Positions 7,619 to 16,973 of a stretch of 64,000 nt of DNA are shown one piece after another (the first letter of the stretch is position 1; each line of letters starts with the position of its first letter). The notes below the pieces were generated by a model that did no database searches, was not told the DNA's origin, and was given only the letters and a program-made list of their open reading frames with translations. Both the position numbers and the translations under genes were made by a program. The DNA is from Paenibacillus sp. PastM-3 (lineage in GTDB: Bacteria > Bacillota > Bacilli > Paenibacillales > Paenibacillaceae), in assembly GCF_029893965.1 (NCBI RefSeq), contig NZ_JARXXP010000002.1, positions 372,001-436,000 of the forward strand, read 5' to 3'.

Positions 7619-9695
7619 GTTTCTTCATATGTTTGCGGAGCAGCAGAAGCAGAGCTACAAGTACGAGGGCAATTACAAGGACTACAGCAACGACGAAGCT
7701 AAGCACATCGCTGCGCTGCACAATCTGCTCCAGCGCCGAATCCTGCTGTGCCCCTGTATCGGTCTTGAACCGGTAGGCACTGACATTACCATCCTTGTCC
7801 GCAACCACAGCATCGCCGAATACCTTCCACTTGTCCTTTTCGCTGGCAATCAGCCGGGAAGCAAGATAATAATCCTCGGCATTTACCGCCGTAACCGCCA
7901 TATAGCCGCGGCCGTTCCCGTAAGGAGATTCCACCAGCTGCAGCGTTCCAATAGCTGAGCCATACTGCTCTTCAATACTCATTTTTTCATTGGAAACAAA
8001 GGTTGTCCCGTCCTTGCTGTACCGGAAAAAAAGCTTATCATTGTTATCCCGGATAACCCTGTTGTTCTGATAGGAGCCGACGGCCAGGATGTTGTTATTC
8101 TTCAGATTATCTGCACTGACCTCGTCAGTGTAATAGTGAATGTCACCGGTATTGCCTTCCGAATACTGTCCCAGCAGATTGAAGACATTTGCCAGGCTTT
8201 GATAGGCATAGTCATCCATTTCCTGAGGCAGCACCACCGCTACATGATTATAAATGCCGTCCCGCAGAAACGGATACGGATAGTTATTGAACAGCAGGTC
8301 TGTCCGGTCCTTGGTATTCAGATGCAGCAGGGATTCCTTATCGATGTACGCCCACGGCATCTGTTCGGTATTCGGGGTGCAGACAGCGTTTTCCATCTCC
8401 AGATCAAAGGCTACCGTAACCGAGAAATTGCCGGAGATATTGAGATTCTTAGGCACTGCCAGAGTGAGCGTATCGCCGTTGGCGAGCTCCTTCGCCAGCT
8501 TTTTGCTGCCGATCGGTGTACCGTTAATGCTCACGGTAACCAGTGAGCGCGAGAAGTCGAGATTGCCGGCATAGCGGAAATCAAGGCTGATCCTTCCGGC
8601 GTCGGCAATCGACCGGTTGGACGGCAAGGCGACGAAATAGGTCTGCTCCCGGTGGTTCGGGCCGGACAGCTTGTCGCCGGATTCGGTGAGCGTTACATCC
8701 GAGCTGATGCTGCCCGCCGGATCGTCCACCTGCGCAGCGTCATCGATCACCTTCAGATCACCTGCAAGCTGGCTCATCAGCTCGGTGCTTGCCGCCATTC
8801 TCCCTGCCTTGATCAGCAGGCTCTCATCCTGCGAAGTCACGACCAGCACCGGCCGGCTGTCCTTATTTACCAGCTGGATCAGCGCATGCGTGCCCAGATC
8901 CTCCTCTGTACTAAGCTGCTGCTTCAGCTCAGCGGGTACACGGCCGTACATGGCCACCAGCACGACCGCATTCTTGTCCTTCACAGTATCCTCCCGGTAA
9001 GGGAGCATACCGATCGTTTTGTCTGTCAGCGCATTCTCTTTGGCGAAGCCCGACAAAGCATAAGTAGCCGCCTCCAGCTCAGCACCGGAAGCCCCCGCCG
9101 GTACGGTAATCAGACTTTTGCCGCTCTTCACGTTATCAATGCCGGAGAACCGTTCGCTGAAATCGCTGATACCGCCGGTAAGCGCCTTGGTGCTATAGGT
9201 TACCGCTATGCTTGAGGTATTGAAGAAATGAAGCCAGTTGTCCGGCGAATTGTCCACGTAACACACCTGATTATTGTCTGCCGCCGTTTTCAGATCGCCC
9301 TGAAGGGTCAGCGTATTGCTGTCTTTTTTCAAAAAGCCCTTAGGCGCAGTAATGCTGATAATCTGCTCCCCGTTGTTCGCAGGCGACGGCCGGAATGAGT
9401 GGAACGGGATACCGTTCAGTGACAGCGTTATGCTTGACATCTGATCCCTTGTGATTTGCGAAACCTGAAAGTGCAGGTTGATCTTTACGTCTTCCACATT
9501 CCAGTAATCCATCACCGTAAAAAACTGCTGCGATGCTGCTCCGCCGGAAAGCGCAGTATCCGTGCCGGTGAAGGAGGTTTCATATGTCAGTCTGCCGGCA
9601 CCGGGAAGCACTGCGGCTGCAGAAGCCGGGGGCAGCAGAGACAGGAAAAGAGCGAGGCAGAGCGTAAGCAACATTATCTGTTTTTTTATCATCAT
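7596..9695 (-). CDS. ydaN: BcsB/YdaN-like exopolysaccharide synthesis protein
   Basis: The protein has 699 residues. It has a signal peptide (about 1-27), a long extracytoplasmic region with repeated beta-rich and Rossmann-like segments, and a single C-terminal membrane helix (about 663-688) followed by a short basic tail. This is the layout of BcsB, the partner of cellulose synthase, and of B. subtilis YdaN. It should form a complex with the GT2 synthase encoded just upstream (9735-10985) and guide the polymer outside the membrane. BcsB itself does not bind c-di-GMP; the signal is probably read by the YdaK-like protein. Confidence 0.87.
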   Translation of the reverse strand: MMIKKQIMLLTLCLALFLSLLPPASAAAVLPGAGRLTYETSFTGTDTALSGGAASQQFFTVMDYWNVEDVKINLHFQVSQITRDQMSSITLSLNGIPFHSFRPSPANNGEQIISITAPKGFLKKDSNTLTLQGDLKTAADNNQVCYVDNSPDNWLHFFNTSSIAVTYSTKALTGGISDFSERFSGIDNVKSGKSLITVPAGASGAELEAATYALSGFAKENALTDKTIGMLPYREDTVKDKNAVVLVAMYGRVPAELKQQLSTEEDLGTHALIQLVNKDSRPVLVVTSQDESLLIKAGRMAASTELMSQLAGDLKVIDDAAQVDDPAGSISSDVTLTESGDKLSGPNHREQTYFVALPSNRSIADAGRISLDFRYAGNLDFSRSLVTVSINGTPIGSKKLAKELANGDTLTLAVPKNLNISGNFSVTVAFDLEMENAVCTPNTEQMPWAYIDKESLLHLNTKDRTDLLFNNYPYPFLRDGIYNHVAVVLPQEMDDYAYQSLANVFNLLGQYSEGNTGDIHYYTDEVSADNLKNNNILAVGSYQNNRVIRDNNDKLFFRYSKDGTTFVSNEKMSIEEQYGSAIGTLQLVESPYGNGRGYMAVTAVNAEDYYLASRLIASEKDKWKVFGDAVVADKDGNVSAYRFKTDTGAQQDSALEQIVQRSDVLSFVVAVVLVIALVLVALLLLLRKHMKKRGDRRET

Positions 9696-9734
9696 CCGAA
9701 TCTCCTGTGTCCCTTATTTCTCTTCCACCAGCGC

Positions 9735-10985
9735 CTAGTAGCGCTCGGTTTTGTACCATTTGGCTTCCCGTTTGAAAATAACGTCCTTGAGGTAGTTATA
9801 CATTCCATATGCGGCAACGGCCATCCACAGCTGGCAGTAAGAAACATACATCAGCAGAATAATGCCCAGATTGGATAAGCTCATCTCGCCCTTTTCGGTC
9901 GTCAGAGTGACAAAAATCCCGACCACGAACAGCACAATAGCCAGCAGCCACAGAAAGCTGCTCAGGCCGGCAATGGTGGTATGTACGTATCCCATCGCAT
10001 GCAGCACCAGCAGCAGGTCAGAAGTGATCAATGAGATCAGCAGCAGAAAATAAATCGACACATAGTACAGAATATCAAAGCGGATTTTGGAGGCGGAGCG
10101 GTCGAACAGCAGCGGCAGATTTTTGACAATGACATAGACATTGCCTTTGGCCCAGCGGGTCCGCTGCTTGAACCAGACCTTTACCGTCTGCGGCTCCTGC
10201 TCCCAGGTGACCGACTTCGGCTGGAATTTGATCCGGTAGCCCATCATGTAAATGCGGAAGCTGATTTCGGTATCCTCGGCAATCGCTTTGACATCCCAGC
10301 CGCCGATCGCCTCTACAATGGACCTGCGCATAATAAAGTTGGTCCCCGGAATCGTGCACAGCTTGAACAGCTTCCACCGTCCGGCCTGGGCCATCCACTG
10401 AAAAGACAGCGTCTCTATATTAATAAACCGGGTGAGCAGACTGGCATCACGGTTGCGTGTCCGGAACTTGCCGATGACTGCGCCGAGCCGGTGATCGGAG
10501 ACGATCTCGGCAACCAGATATTTCAGCGCCGTCCGCTCAGGCGTATTGTCGGCATCGTAGATGGCGATCAGCTCCCCTTTGCTGCGGGTAAAGCCGATGT
10601 TCAGCGCATTGGACTTTCCTTTGCCTCCGGTAACGGAATCGGTGTTGATGATCAGCAGATTGCGTCCCGGATATCTGTTCTGTATATTTCCCAGCAGCAC
10701 GGCACTGTTATCCGAGGAATTGTCGTTAATGACAATGATTTCATAGCGGTCATGCGGGTAATCCAGCGCAAGCAGTGATTCTACAGTCTTGCTGATTACT
10801 ACACCTTCATTGTGGGCAGGAACCATGATCGTCACATACGGATATTCACCCTTGATCTCCGGAACCTCTTCCCGCTCCGTTTGAATGTAATACAAATACC
10901 CGGCAATAATCAGGGCAACATTGACCAGCAGCAGCGACCAGATACAGATCACCGCAATTACCATCAGCACGTCCGAGATCGTCAT
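9735..10985 (-). CDS. ydaM: Processive GT2 glycosyltransferase (YdaM-like polysaccharide synthase)
   Basis: The protein has 416 residues. One or two N-terminal membrane helices (about 5-32) precede the GT-A catalytic domain (about 50-280), and three or more helices follow (about 300-400). Catalytic landmarks are VPAHNEG, the DxD in YDADNTPE, the acceptor-side AEDTEISFRI and the QxxRW motif in FKQRTRWAKGN, which marks processive synthases such as BcsA and hyaluronan synthase. No PilZ domain is fused, so c-di-GMP control must come from another protein. It lies 20 bp after the DUF2334 gene and 39 bp before the BcsB-like gene. Confidence 0.92.
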   Translation of the reverse strand: MTISDVLMVIAVICIWSLLLVNVALIIAGYLYYIQTEREEVPEIKGEYPYVTIMVPAHNEGVVISKTVESLLALDYPHDRYEIIVINDNSSDNSAVLLGNIQNRYPGRNLLIINTDSVTGGKGKSNALNIGFTRSKGELIAIYDADNTPERTALKYLVAEIVSDHRLGAVIGKFRTRNRDASLLTRFINIETLSFQWMAQAGRWKLFKLCTIPGTNFIMRRSIVEAIGGWDVKAIAEDTEISFRIYMMGYRIKFQPKSVTWEQEPQTVKVWFKQRTRWAKGNVYVIVKNLPLLFDRSASKIRFDILYYVSIYFLLLISLITSDLLLVLHAMGYVHTTIAGLSSFLWLLAIVLFVVGIFVTLTTEKGEMSLSNLGIILLMYVSYCQLWMAVAAYGMYNYLKDVIFKREAKWYKTERY

Positions 10986-11005
10986 GTCAGCCTCCTGACC
11001 AAGCT

Positions 11006-12565
11006 TTATTTCAAATATTTCCGGCGGTACAGCCTGTAGCCGACCGTCAGCAATCCCCCGAAGAACAGCAGGGCGATAATAATAACAACGATAAAAAACT
11101 GGTTCTGCACACTGAACAGCCCTCTAAAGCTCTGGTACTGCTCTTCTTTGTATTGAAAATCACTGCTTACTACCTCGGGAACATAGTCTACATTAAGCGC
11201 TTCACCGTTCACTCTGAGCACTCCGTCAGCGGAGGTAACGCTATAGTTGTCTGTAACCGTCTTGTGCGCGGCCTGCTTATAATCGGCAAAGGTGATCCAG
11301 TAGCCTTCCACCGTCTGCAGCAGCGCCTCCAGTCCCGCTTCATCCCCCGGAAGGTTTAGGGTCACGGCTGTACCCACCGGCAGTTGCGGCATGGCTTTGC
11401 CTTCATGCGTAAGGTCCGCCAGAAAATCAGGCGTCATGCTGTAGAGCGAGGATGTGAAGGCGGCGGAAACATTGGTTTTCTCCATATGAATCACATTTTC
11501 GTCCGGGAACAGCACGACCGAGTCAAAAAACTTCATGCCGGCCGAGGAATACTCCTTATCATAGGTCCAATAAAGGTCCGCCCCCATGCCCAGCGGCGCA
11601 ATGCCGTTCTCTGCAAGCAGATTAATAAAGCTGCTCATTTTATCGCCAAGCGTGTGATCACTGCTGTTAATGGAAGGCATTACAACGGGAGCATTGACCA
11701 GAATGCTCCCGTTTTTGGACTGCACTACCTTGAGCGCATCCAGATAACGCTGCATGGCCGGAAAGTCCGTATTGCTGAATACCGGGCGCACGCTGGCAAT
11801 GAACGGAATCCCGGCATCATACAGTCTTCCGGCCAGCTTCTCCAGCAGGGCGAGATCCGAGAACGGATAAATCTCGTTAATAACCAGATAAGACTCCGCG
11901 GCATCAGCAGCTCCCAGCCAATCCTTCAGCACATAAGCCATGGCGAGCCTGCCGGCATGGCCTGTGTCCAGATAAGGCGCATAGGTGTAGCTGCCTGAGT
12001 TTATAGCATATGGAACGTTATCGGACGTACCCGGAAGCGTCAGACTGCCGTAAGTCTTCTCCGCTCTTCCAGCTGCAATATACGGAACCTGCTGCAGCTT
12101 GATAACCGGTACCCGGAAAGCGCCAACCGAGAGCCCGGCGCTTCCCTCCTCAATCAGACCGGAAGACAACTGCATAGTCCGCTGCAGTCCTGCGGGCGGA
12201 TTATACCCGATATGCAGGTACTGCCCCCGGTAATGGTCGATGTCAGCTTCATAGGATGAGCCGGCAGCCAGTCTGGGGTCGTTAATAACGGTAATAACCC
12301 TGGCGTATGCCTCCATGGCCCCCTGTTCATAACGATCAAGCGAAACCACGGTCACCTGGACAGAATAGGCGGCCAGCAGGCGCTCCAGATCCCGCACATT
12401 TCCTTCGCGCGGAGTCCCTGCAGCCAGGCTGTCATACAGCAGCAGCACTCCAGGCTGCGGCGCAGTTGTCTGCGGCGCAGCCGCTTTTGCCTGGGCTGCA
12501 GGCTGCAGCAGCACGGTCAACAACAGCAGCAAAGGCAAAAGCAGTCCTTGTCTGCAGGTGCTCAT
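11006..12565 (-). CDS. ydaL: YdaL-like DUF2334 exported polysaccharide-processing protein
   Basis: The protein has 519 residues. A signal peptide covers about residues 1-28 and a membrane helix lies near the C terminus (about 488-510), followed by a basic tail. The central region (about 215-440) matches DUF2334, a domain related to polysaccharide deacetylases (NEIYPFSD, and MGADLYWTYDKEY with a conserved Asp). It probably modifies or cleaves the exopolysaccharide outside the cell. The first codons overlap the end of the upstream membrane-protein gene by 4 bp (ATGA), a sign of coupled translation. Confidence 0.86.
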   Translation of the reverse strand: MSTCRQGLLLPLLLLLTVLLQPAAQAKAAAPQTTAPQPGVLLLYDSLAAGTPREGNVRDLERLLAAYSVQVTVVSLDRYEQGAMEAYARVITVINDPRLAAGSSYEADIDHYRGQYLHIGYNPPAGLQRTMQLSSGLIEEGSAGLSVGAFRVPVIKLQQVPYIAAGRAEKTYGSLTLPGTSDNVPYAINSGSYTYAPYLDTGHAGRLAMAYVLKDWLGAADAAESYLVINEIYPFSDLALLEKLAGRLYDAGIPFIASVRPVFSNTDFPAMQRYLDALKVVQSKNGSILVNAPVVMPSINSSDHTLGDKMSSFINLLAENGIAPLGMGADLYWTYDKEYSSAGMKFFDSVVLFPDENVIHMEKTNVSAAFTSSLYSMTPDFLADLTHEGKAMPQLPVGTAVTLNLPGDEAGLEALLQTVEGYWITFADYKQAAHKTVTDNYSVTSADGVLRVNGEALNVDYVPEVVSSDFQYKEEQYQSFRGLFSVQNQFFIVVIIIALLFFGGLLTVGYRLYRRKYLK

Positions 12566-14097
12566 GCGCTTACTCCCTTCTGCACCTTCGGCATACGGGC
12601 AGCCATACCGGCCGAAGGCTCACGGCTGCCGGAAACGCTGCGTCCGATCACACCGGACAGGGCCAGAACGGATACGAGATCAAAGGCCAGGGTGAACAGG
12701 AATTCATGCTTCGAGATATCCGCGTCGCCCGCCCCGATAATGGAAACCATGATCCCGGACAAGCCCACTGCCATACTGGCTATAATCAGTGCCATCCGCT
12801 GCATCCCCCGCGAATCCCGAGCCTTGAGCGCTTTGACGAAGGATGGCATATAGAGTCCGGTCACCAGCGCCATCCAGAGCAGGATGAAGCCGAAGGTTTT
12901 TGGAGCCAGAATCCCCTTCAGCAGACTATACAGGGCAAAAAAGTGGCTTTGGGCCCGGAATTCCTTGCCCGCTGCTTCCTCGTAGTTCCCCATGGCTGCC
13001 GGTTTAATGGAAAATGCACTCTGGGCAGCCACATCCAGAATGGAGCTGAACTGGTCCGGGTTCGTAAGATAATATTTCAGGATCGAGACAAATCCGTATT
13101 TGCTGTAGAAGTCCTTCTCCAGAACCGGTGAATTGACATCGACCGTTCCGTACTGCTCATAGTAAATATTGTTTTTCAGGATAGCGTATTGTTCATTAAT
13201 CCCGAAGGACTTCAGCGAGGTCTCCGGATTGGCAGAATCCTTCAGCACTCCCCGGGTCATCGCATGATACTGGTTGATATTGACGAACTCCTTCGAAATG
13301 TTCAAGTAGGTGCCGATTCCGGCTGCAAACAGCAGCACCAGTGAAATCACCGTCATTGCACGGAAGAGCCGGTCCTTTCTTACCCATAGGAGCATAATCC
13401 CGAGGACAGCCAGAATAATGCCAACCGGGGCATTCTGCTGTTTCGAGGTTGTGAGGAGCAGCCCGCTGATGACAAACAGGGCCAGCAGAATATAATCATT
13501 GTACCGCTTGCGGTACAGCAGCAGCCATGCGGCAAACACGTACAGCATCATGATCAGTACAATGCTCTCGCTATAAAAAGAATTGAAATAGGCGGTGTAC
13601 CCCGTATCACCAAAAACAAAAATAGCCAGAAGGGCGCATAACATCCCTTGTTTGCGGGTCATGCGGCACGTAATGGCTTCCACCAGCAGATAAACGGCTG
13701 CAACGTAGAGCAGGGTATAAATGGCCGCCTGAAACCGGATATCGAACACCGTGCTGCTGAACAGCAGCTTGTTCAGGCCGATGGCCAGACTGATGAACAG
13801 GGACTGGGACGAGTCGAGTGTCGCCCCGTTTTCGTTATAGTATTGATAGATGCCGAACTGCTTCACGAAATAGCCAAAGTACTGGCTGTCGTAATCCGGC
13901 TGGCTGAAATAGAGTCCGTTGCTGTATATATTCCGGAAAAAGTCGCCGTTATCGGCCATCCCGATATAGGGAGCCGTGAACAAGGCGATCACTGTGATCA
14001 GCAGCACCCCGAAGGCGGCAACGAAGGCCGGGGAGGAGCGGAAGCCGGCAAGCATAACGCTCTGCCGCAATGTTGTCTTAACAGTGTTGTAGATCAA
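12562..14097 (-). CDS. Polytopic membrane protein, GT-C-like, extra member of the exopolysaccharide operon
   Basis: The protein has 511 residues and about ten to twelve membrane helices. A first outside loop after helix 1 holds MADNGDFFRN, whose acidic residues sit where GT-C glycosyltransferases carry catalytic Asp. It resembles hexose-transferase membrane proteins of the WsfD type; this is a remembered similarity. A lipid-linked sugar transferase role for branching or decorating the polymer is plausible. I know of no counterpart in the B. subtilis ydaJKLMN operon. It sits 18 bp after the lipoprotein gene and overlaps the next gene. Confidence 0.75.
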   Translation of the reverse strand: MIYNTVKTTLRQSVMLAGFRSSPAFVAAFGVLLITVIALFTAPYIGMADNGDFFRNIYSNGLYFSQPDYDSQYFGYFVKQFGIYQYYNENGATLDSSQSLFISLAIGLNKLLFSSTVFDIRFQAAIYTLLYVAAVYLLVEAITCRMTRKQGMLCALLAIFVFGDTGYTAYFNSFYSESIVLIMMLYVFAAWLLLYRKRYNDYILLALFVISGLLLTTSKQQNAPVGIILAVLGIMLLWVRKDRLFRAMTVISLVLLFAAGIGTYLNISKEFVNINQYHAMTRGVLKDSANPETSLKSFGINEQYAILKNNIYYEQYGTVDVNSPVLEKDFYSKYGFVSILKYYLTNPDQFSSILDVAAQSAFSIKPAAMGNYEEAAGKEFRAQSHFFALYSLLKGILAPKTFGFILLWMALVTGLYMPSFVKALKARDSRGMQRMALIIASMAVGLSGIMVSIIGAGDADISKHEFLFTLAFDLVSVLALSGVIGRSVSGSREPSAGMAARMPKVQKGVSA

Positions 14098-14115
14098 GCG
14101 GATTCACCTTCGTTA

Positions 14116-15267
14116 TCATTCGTTTTTGGAGGAGTAGGAATAGGCAAGCAGCGCCATCAGATTGTCAAAAGAGTATGCCTGTCCGGTATTCGTGTCCCCA
14201 AATCCGCCGTACAGCGGACTTGCCGGGTCCGTAACTCTGAATTCATTCATCCGCTGGATGCTGTCCGCATAGAGTGTATCATCGCCGGCAGCTGCACCAA
14301 TCATGGCTGCCAGCGCGTAGATCGCCGTGGAGCGTATATCATTCGCCGGCTTGCCGTCACGCGTATACTGCCCGTACAGCGTACCCGCCGCGACCTGTTC
14401 TCTGATAAAACGGAGGCTTTCCGGATTCTGCCGGCCGACCTCGGTCAGATTCAAAATGCTGAGCAGCGATTCTACTGTATTAATACCGTCTGAGCTGTAA
14501 GCTCCCGATGCATAATCAAATCTCGTCTCGTAGAAAGGAAAGGAATCGGACAGATACCCGCCCTCAATGATTTCGCTCATATTGTGCAACAAAATACCTT
14601 TCGATTCGCTACTAATCGACAAATTTCGCAAAATACTTAGATTAATATAACACAAAGTTATAAACCCGTTGTTGTTGTGGAAATAATTGTCGTATATATC
14701 AAACATATAGCCATCCTTAACATTATTGTTATAAAATTTCTTGGAATACTCTGCGGCTTCATCTTTATATTCCTGATTATCAAAAACCTCCCCGGCCTCA
14801 TATAAGGCCCCGATCATCCGCAGATCATCCACTGCGGCATTAACCGTATACTGCTTATCCCGTTCGGGGCTGTAACGGTAGCTGAACCCGCCTTCCATGG
14901 CGAAGACCCGTTTGGCGAGCGCCCACTCTCCGGCAAACCGCCCGGCATCCCTGTTGCGGACGGCACTGAGCATCATTAGCGAGGCAGATTCACTAAGGAT
15001 CTCATGGCCGGTTGCCACCTCTGCGGACTGATCAGTTTCCAGCAGATTTGTATACACCCCATAGGGACCGGTAAGCTGCTTGTCGATAAAGCTATACAGC
15101 TTCTGTATGTCCGCAGTATTCCTTTCAGACGGCCGGACCGGAGCCAGTGACGGGGAAGAAGAAGCCGCTGTACTCGCTGAAGGTGCAGGCTGCGCCTTGT
15201 TGCTGCAGCCAGCCAGTAAGACCATAAACATCAGACAGACCAGAAGTGTGCTGCGTCCTCTATCCAA
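14116..15267 (-). CDS. ydaJ: YdaJ-like lipoprotein, glycosyl hydrolase family 8-like
   Basis: The protein has 383 residues. A lipoprotein signal peptide ends in the lipobox LLAGC with Cys21 as the lipidated residue, followed by a Ser/Ala/Pro linker. The remaining part is alpha-helical with repeated aromatic-rich helices, in keeping with an (alpha/alpha)6 barrel like GH8 enzymes and B. subtilis YdaJ. It would act on the outer face of the membrane, trimming the polymer made by the operon. It is the first gene of the leftward operon; a candidate promoter lies at 15306-15333. Confidence 0.82.
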   Translation of the reverse strand: MDRGRSTLLVCLMFMVLLAGCSNKAQPAPSASTAASSSPSLAPVRPSERNTADIQKLYSFIDKQLTGPYGVYTNLLETDQSAEVATGHEILSESASLMMLSAVRNRDAGRFAGEWALAKRVFAMEGGFSYRYSPERDKQYTVNAAVDDLRMIGALYEAGEVFDNQEYKDEAAEYSKKFYNNNVKDGYMFDIYDNYFHNNNGFITLCYINLSILRNLSISSESKGILLHNMSEIIEGGYLSDSFPFYETRFDYASGAYSSDGINTVESLLSILNLTEVGRQNPESLRFIREQVAAGTLYGQYTRDGKPANDIRSTAIYALAAMIGAAAGDDTLYADSIQRMNEFRVTDPASPLYGGFGDTNTGQAYSFDNLMALLAYSYSSKNE

Positions 15268-15305
15268 ACCATTACTCCTCTACATAAAGGGATTTTTTGC
15301 CGATA

Positions 15306-15333
15306 ATTATATTACGGTAAAATAAGTCACAAA
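15306..15333 (-). promoter_or_regulatory. Candidate promoter of the exopolysaccharide operon
   Basis: On the minus strand a perfect TATAAT (plus 15306-15311) is preceded by TTGTGA-like -35 sequence at 15327-15332. The spacing of 15-17 bp depends on the exact -35 hexamer, so the box is uncertain. It lies about 40 bp upstream of the lipoprotein start. Confidence 0.4.
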
Positions 15334-15422
15334 GTTGAATCCTTTTCCCATCATTTTGTGCCGAAACAATGAAATGATTCCTTTTTCCTAGTTTTTCACG
15401 GACCTAAAACGATTCCGGACGC

Positions 15423-15459
15423 AAAAAAACTGCCTGCAGGTTATGCCTAACCCGGGCAG
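15423..15459 (-). terminator. Intrinsic terminator after the potassium channel gene
   Basis: CTGCC/GGCAG and GGGTTA/TAACC arms are followed on the minus strand by seven T residues, 20 bp beyond the channel stop codon. Confidence 0.85.
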
Positions 15460-15478
15460 CTCTAATGTATGAGAACAG

Positions 15479-16492
15479 TTAACCTTTAATCCTGCGGTAC
15501 GTTTCTTCATCTGACACGATATACAATCTGGCATCCGGCGGAATCGGCTGATCCAGCTTGCGGTTGATTCCGAGATCACCGCGGTCTGACAGCAGGGTGG
15601 CCCCTTGAAGCAGCAGCGCCTGAAAAGCCTCTCCATACGTCCGCCAGCCTGCATTCACCGGCACCTCATAGATGTCATCCCCATGCTCGCGGCTGAGCAG
15701 CTGGCTGATTACCTCCGAATTGCCTTCCTGCAGCGCCGATCTTACAGCCAGCCTGGAAACGGCATCGTGCGACAGTACAAATTCATTCACCTGGACATGC
15801 CGGAAATTCTGGACATGCTTCTCCTGCATAATCTCAACTGTCGTATGTACCTGCGGAGCAATCCGCTCAATACTGGAAATAATCAACAGCGATTTGCCGT
15901 CAACCAGCGAAGCCTCATCAATACGGATGTCACTGAATACAATTGCCGCTCTCGCTCCGCTGATGTTGGCCTTCAGCAGAATCTCATCGCTTGCGGCATC
16001 CCCGCTGATGAAATGCACCTGCTCCATCTGCTCCAGCGGATGCCTGCCGGTCTCGTCAATAATGACAATCTGGCATTTCGGCGCATAACACAGAATTTCA
16101 TCCACGGCTGCCTGTGTTTTCCGGCTCCAGTTAATCAGCACCACATGATCTGTCCCGTGAAAGCTCAAGGTTCCAGCCCCTCTCCTTCTCTGTATCTCTC
16201 CCATTGCCTCGACAACCTTACCGATCACCAGACTTAGAAGGCCGATGCCGAAGATGTACAGAAATATCGTAAATACCTTGCCTGAAGGCGTAGCGGCAAA
16301 ATAATCACCATAGCCTACAGTGGACATTGTCGTCATGACCCAGTAGAACGCATTAAACCAGCTGTTAAAGGTGTCAGGCTCCAGTGCATAGGCAATCGTG
16401 GCGCTTAGCACAACAAAGCACAGGATCATGGCAGCAATGGTCTTTTGATTCAATGCAATCAGCTTGCCGGATAATTTGAGGAGAAAATGCAC
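15479..16492 (-). CDS. Potassium channel with RCK domain (YugO/MthK type)
   Basis: The protein has 337 residues. Two membrane helices (about 15-37 and 72-93) flank a pore loop with the K+ selectivity filter TVGYGD near residue 58. The cytoplasmic part (about 112-335) is a Rossmann-like TrkA-N/RCK ligand-binding domain starting at HVVLINWS, followed by a C-terminal RCK lobe. It is likely a ligand-gated K+ efflux channel like B. subtilis YugO, which takes part in biofilm electrical signalling. It lies upstream of the exopolysaccharide operon but is separated from it by a terminator. Confidence 0.92.
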   Translation of the reverse strand: MHFLLKLSGKLIALNQKTIAAMILCFVVLSATIAYALEPDTFNSWFNAFYWVMTTMSTVGYGDYFAATPSGKVFTIFLYIFGIGLLSLVIGKVVEAMGEIQRRRGAGTLSFHGTDHVVLINWSRKTQAAVDEILCYAPKCQIVIIDETGRHPLEQMEQVHFISGDAASDEILLKANISGARAAIVFSDIRIDEASLVDGKSLLIISSIERIAPQVHTTVEIMQEKHVQNFRHVQVNEFVLSHDAVSRLAVRSALQEGNSEVISQLLSREHGDDIYEVPVNAGWRTYGEAFQALLLQGATLLSDRGDLGINRKLDQPIPPDARLYIVSDEETYRRIKG

Positions 16493-16571
16493 CTGCCCGC
16501 CCCTCTTCCCTAGTTAATGTGGCCGCCGCCGGTTTATAGACGGCGGACAGCCGCAGATAAATGCCAAGCTG

Positions 16572-16973
16572 TCAGATAATCAGGCTGCTTACCGCAAAGG
16601 ACGTTCCGATAAATACCAGACAGAGCATGGTTCCCACAGCCGTGTTCCCCTTCTGCAGCTGTTCCGATATCCTGAAGCCCGGAGTGAACAGCTCAAAGAT
16701 CCAGTACGCCGCAATCAGGCAGACATACCCTACAGCGAACCACAGCATCATATGCCAGATCGACGTATTTGTATATGCCGCTACACCAAGAATGATCGCT
16801 GTAGCCAGGAATTTGCCGCCGAGCGCCAGTGCTACTGCGACATTGCCTTTCTTGATTTCCTCCATGTCCTTGAATGGCGTCATCAGCGTAAAGACGACCA
16901 TGCCAAGCACCTGCAGCAGAATAATCGTTAACACACTGACTACCAGATTAATTACTATCGTCAATTCGCCCAC
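16572..16973 (-). CDS. DUF350 (YjfL-type) membrane protein
   Basis: The protein has 133 residues and four membrane helices in two similar halves, each with a Lys-Gly-Asn turn (KKGNVAVALALG and QKGNTAVGTMLC). This duplicated pattern is the mark of DUF350 (YjfL family). The function of the family is unknown. The start overlaps the end of the lipoprotein gene by 13 bp. It is the last gene of an operon that also encodes an ATP-grasp ligase, which is how DUF350 proteins are often found (for example E. coli yjfL with yjfC). Confidence 0.88.
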   Translation of the reverse strand: MGELTIVINLVVSVLTIILLQVLGMVVFTLMTPFKDMEEIKKGNVAVALALGGKFLATAIILGVAAYTNTSIWHMMLWFAVGYVCLIAAYWIFELFTPGFRISEQLQKGNTAVGTMLCLVFIGTSFAVSSLII

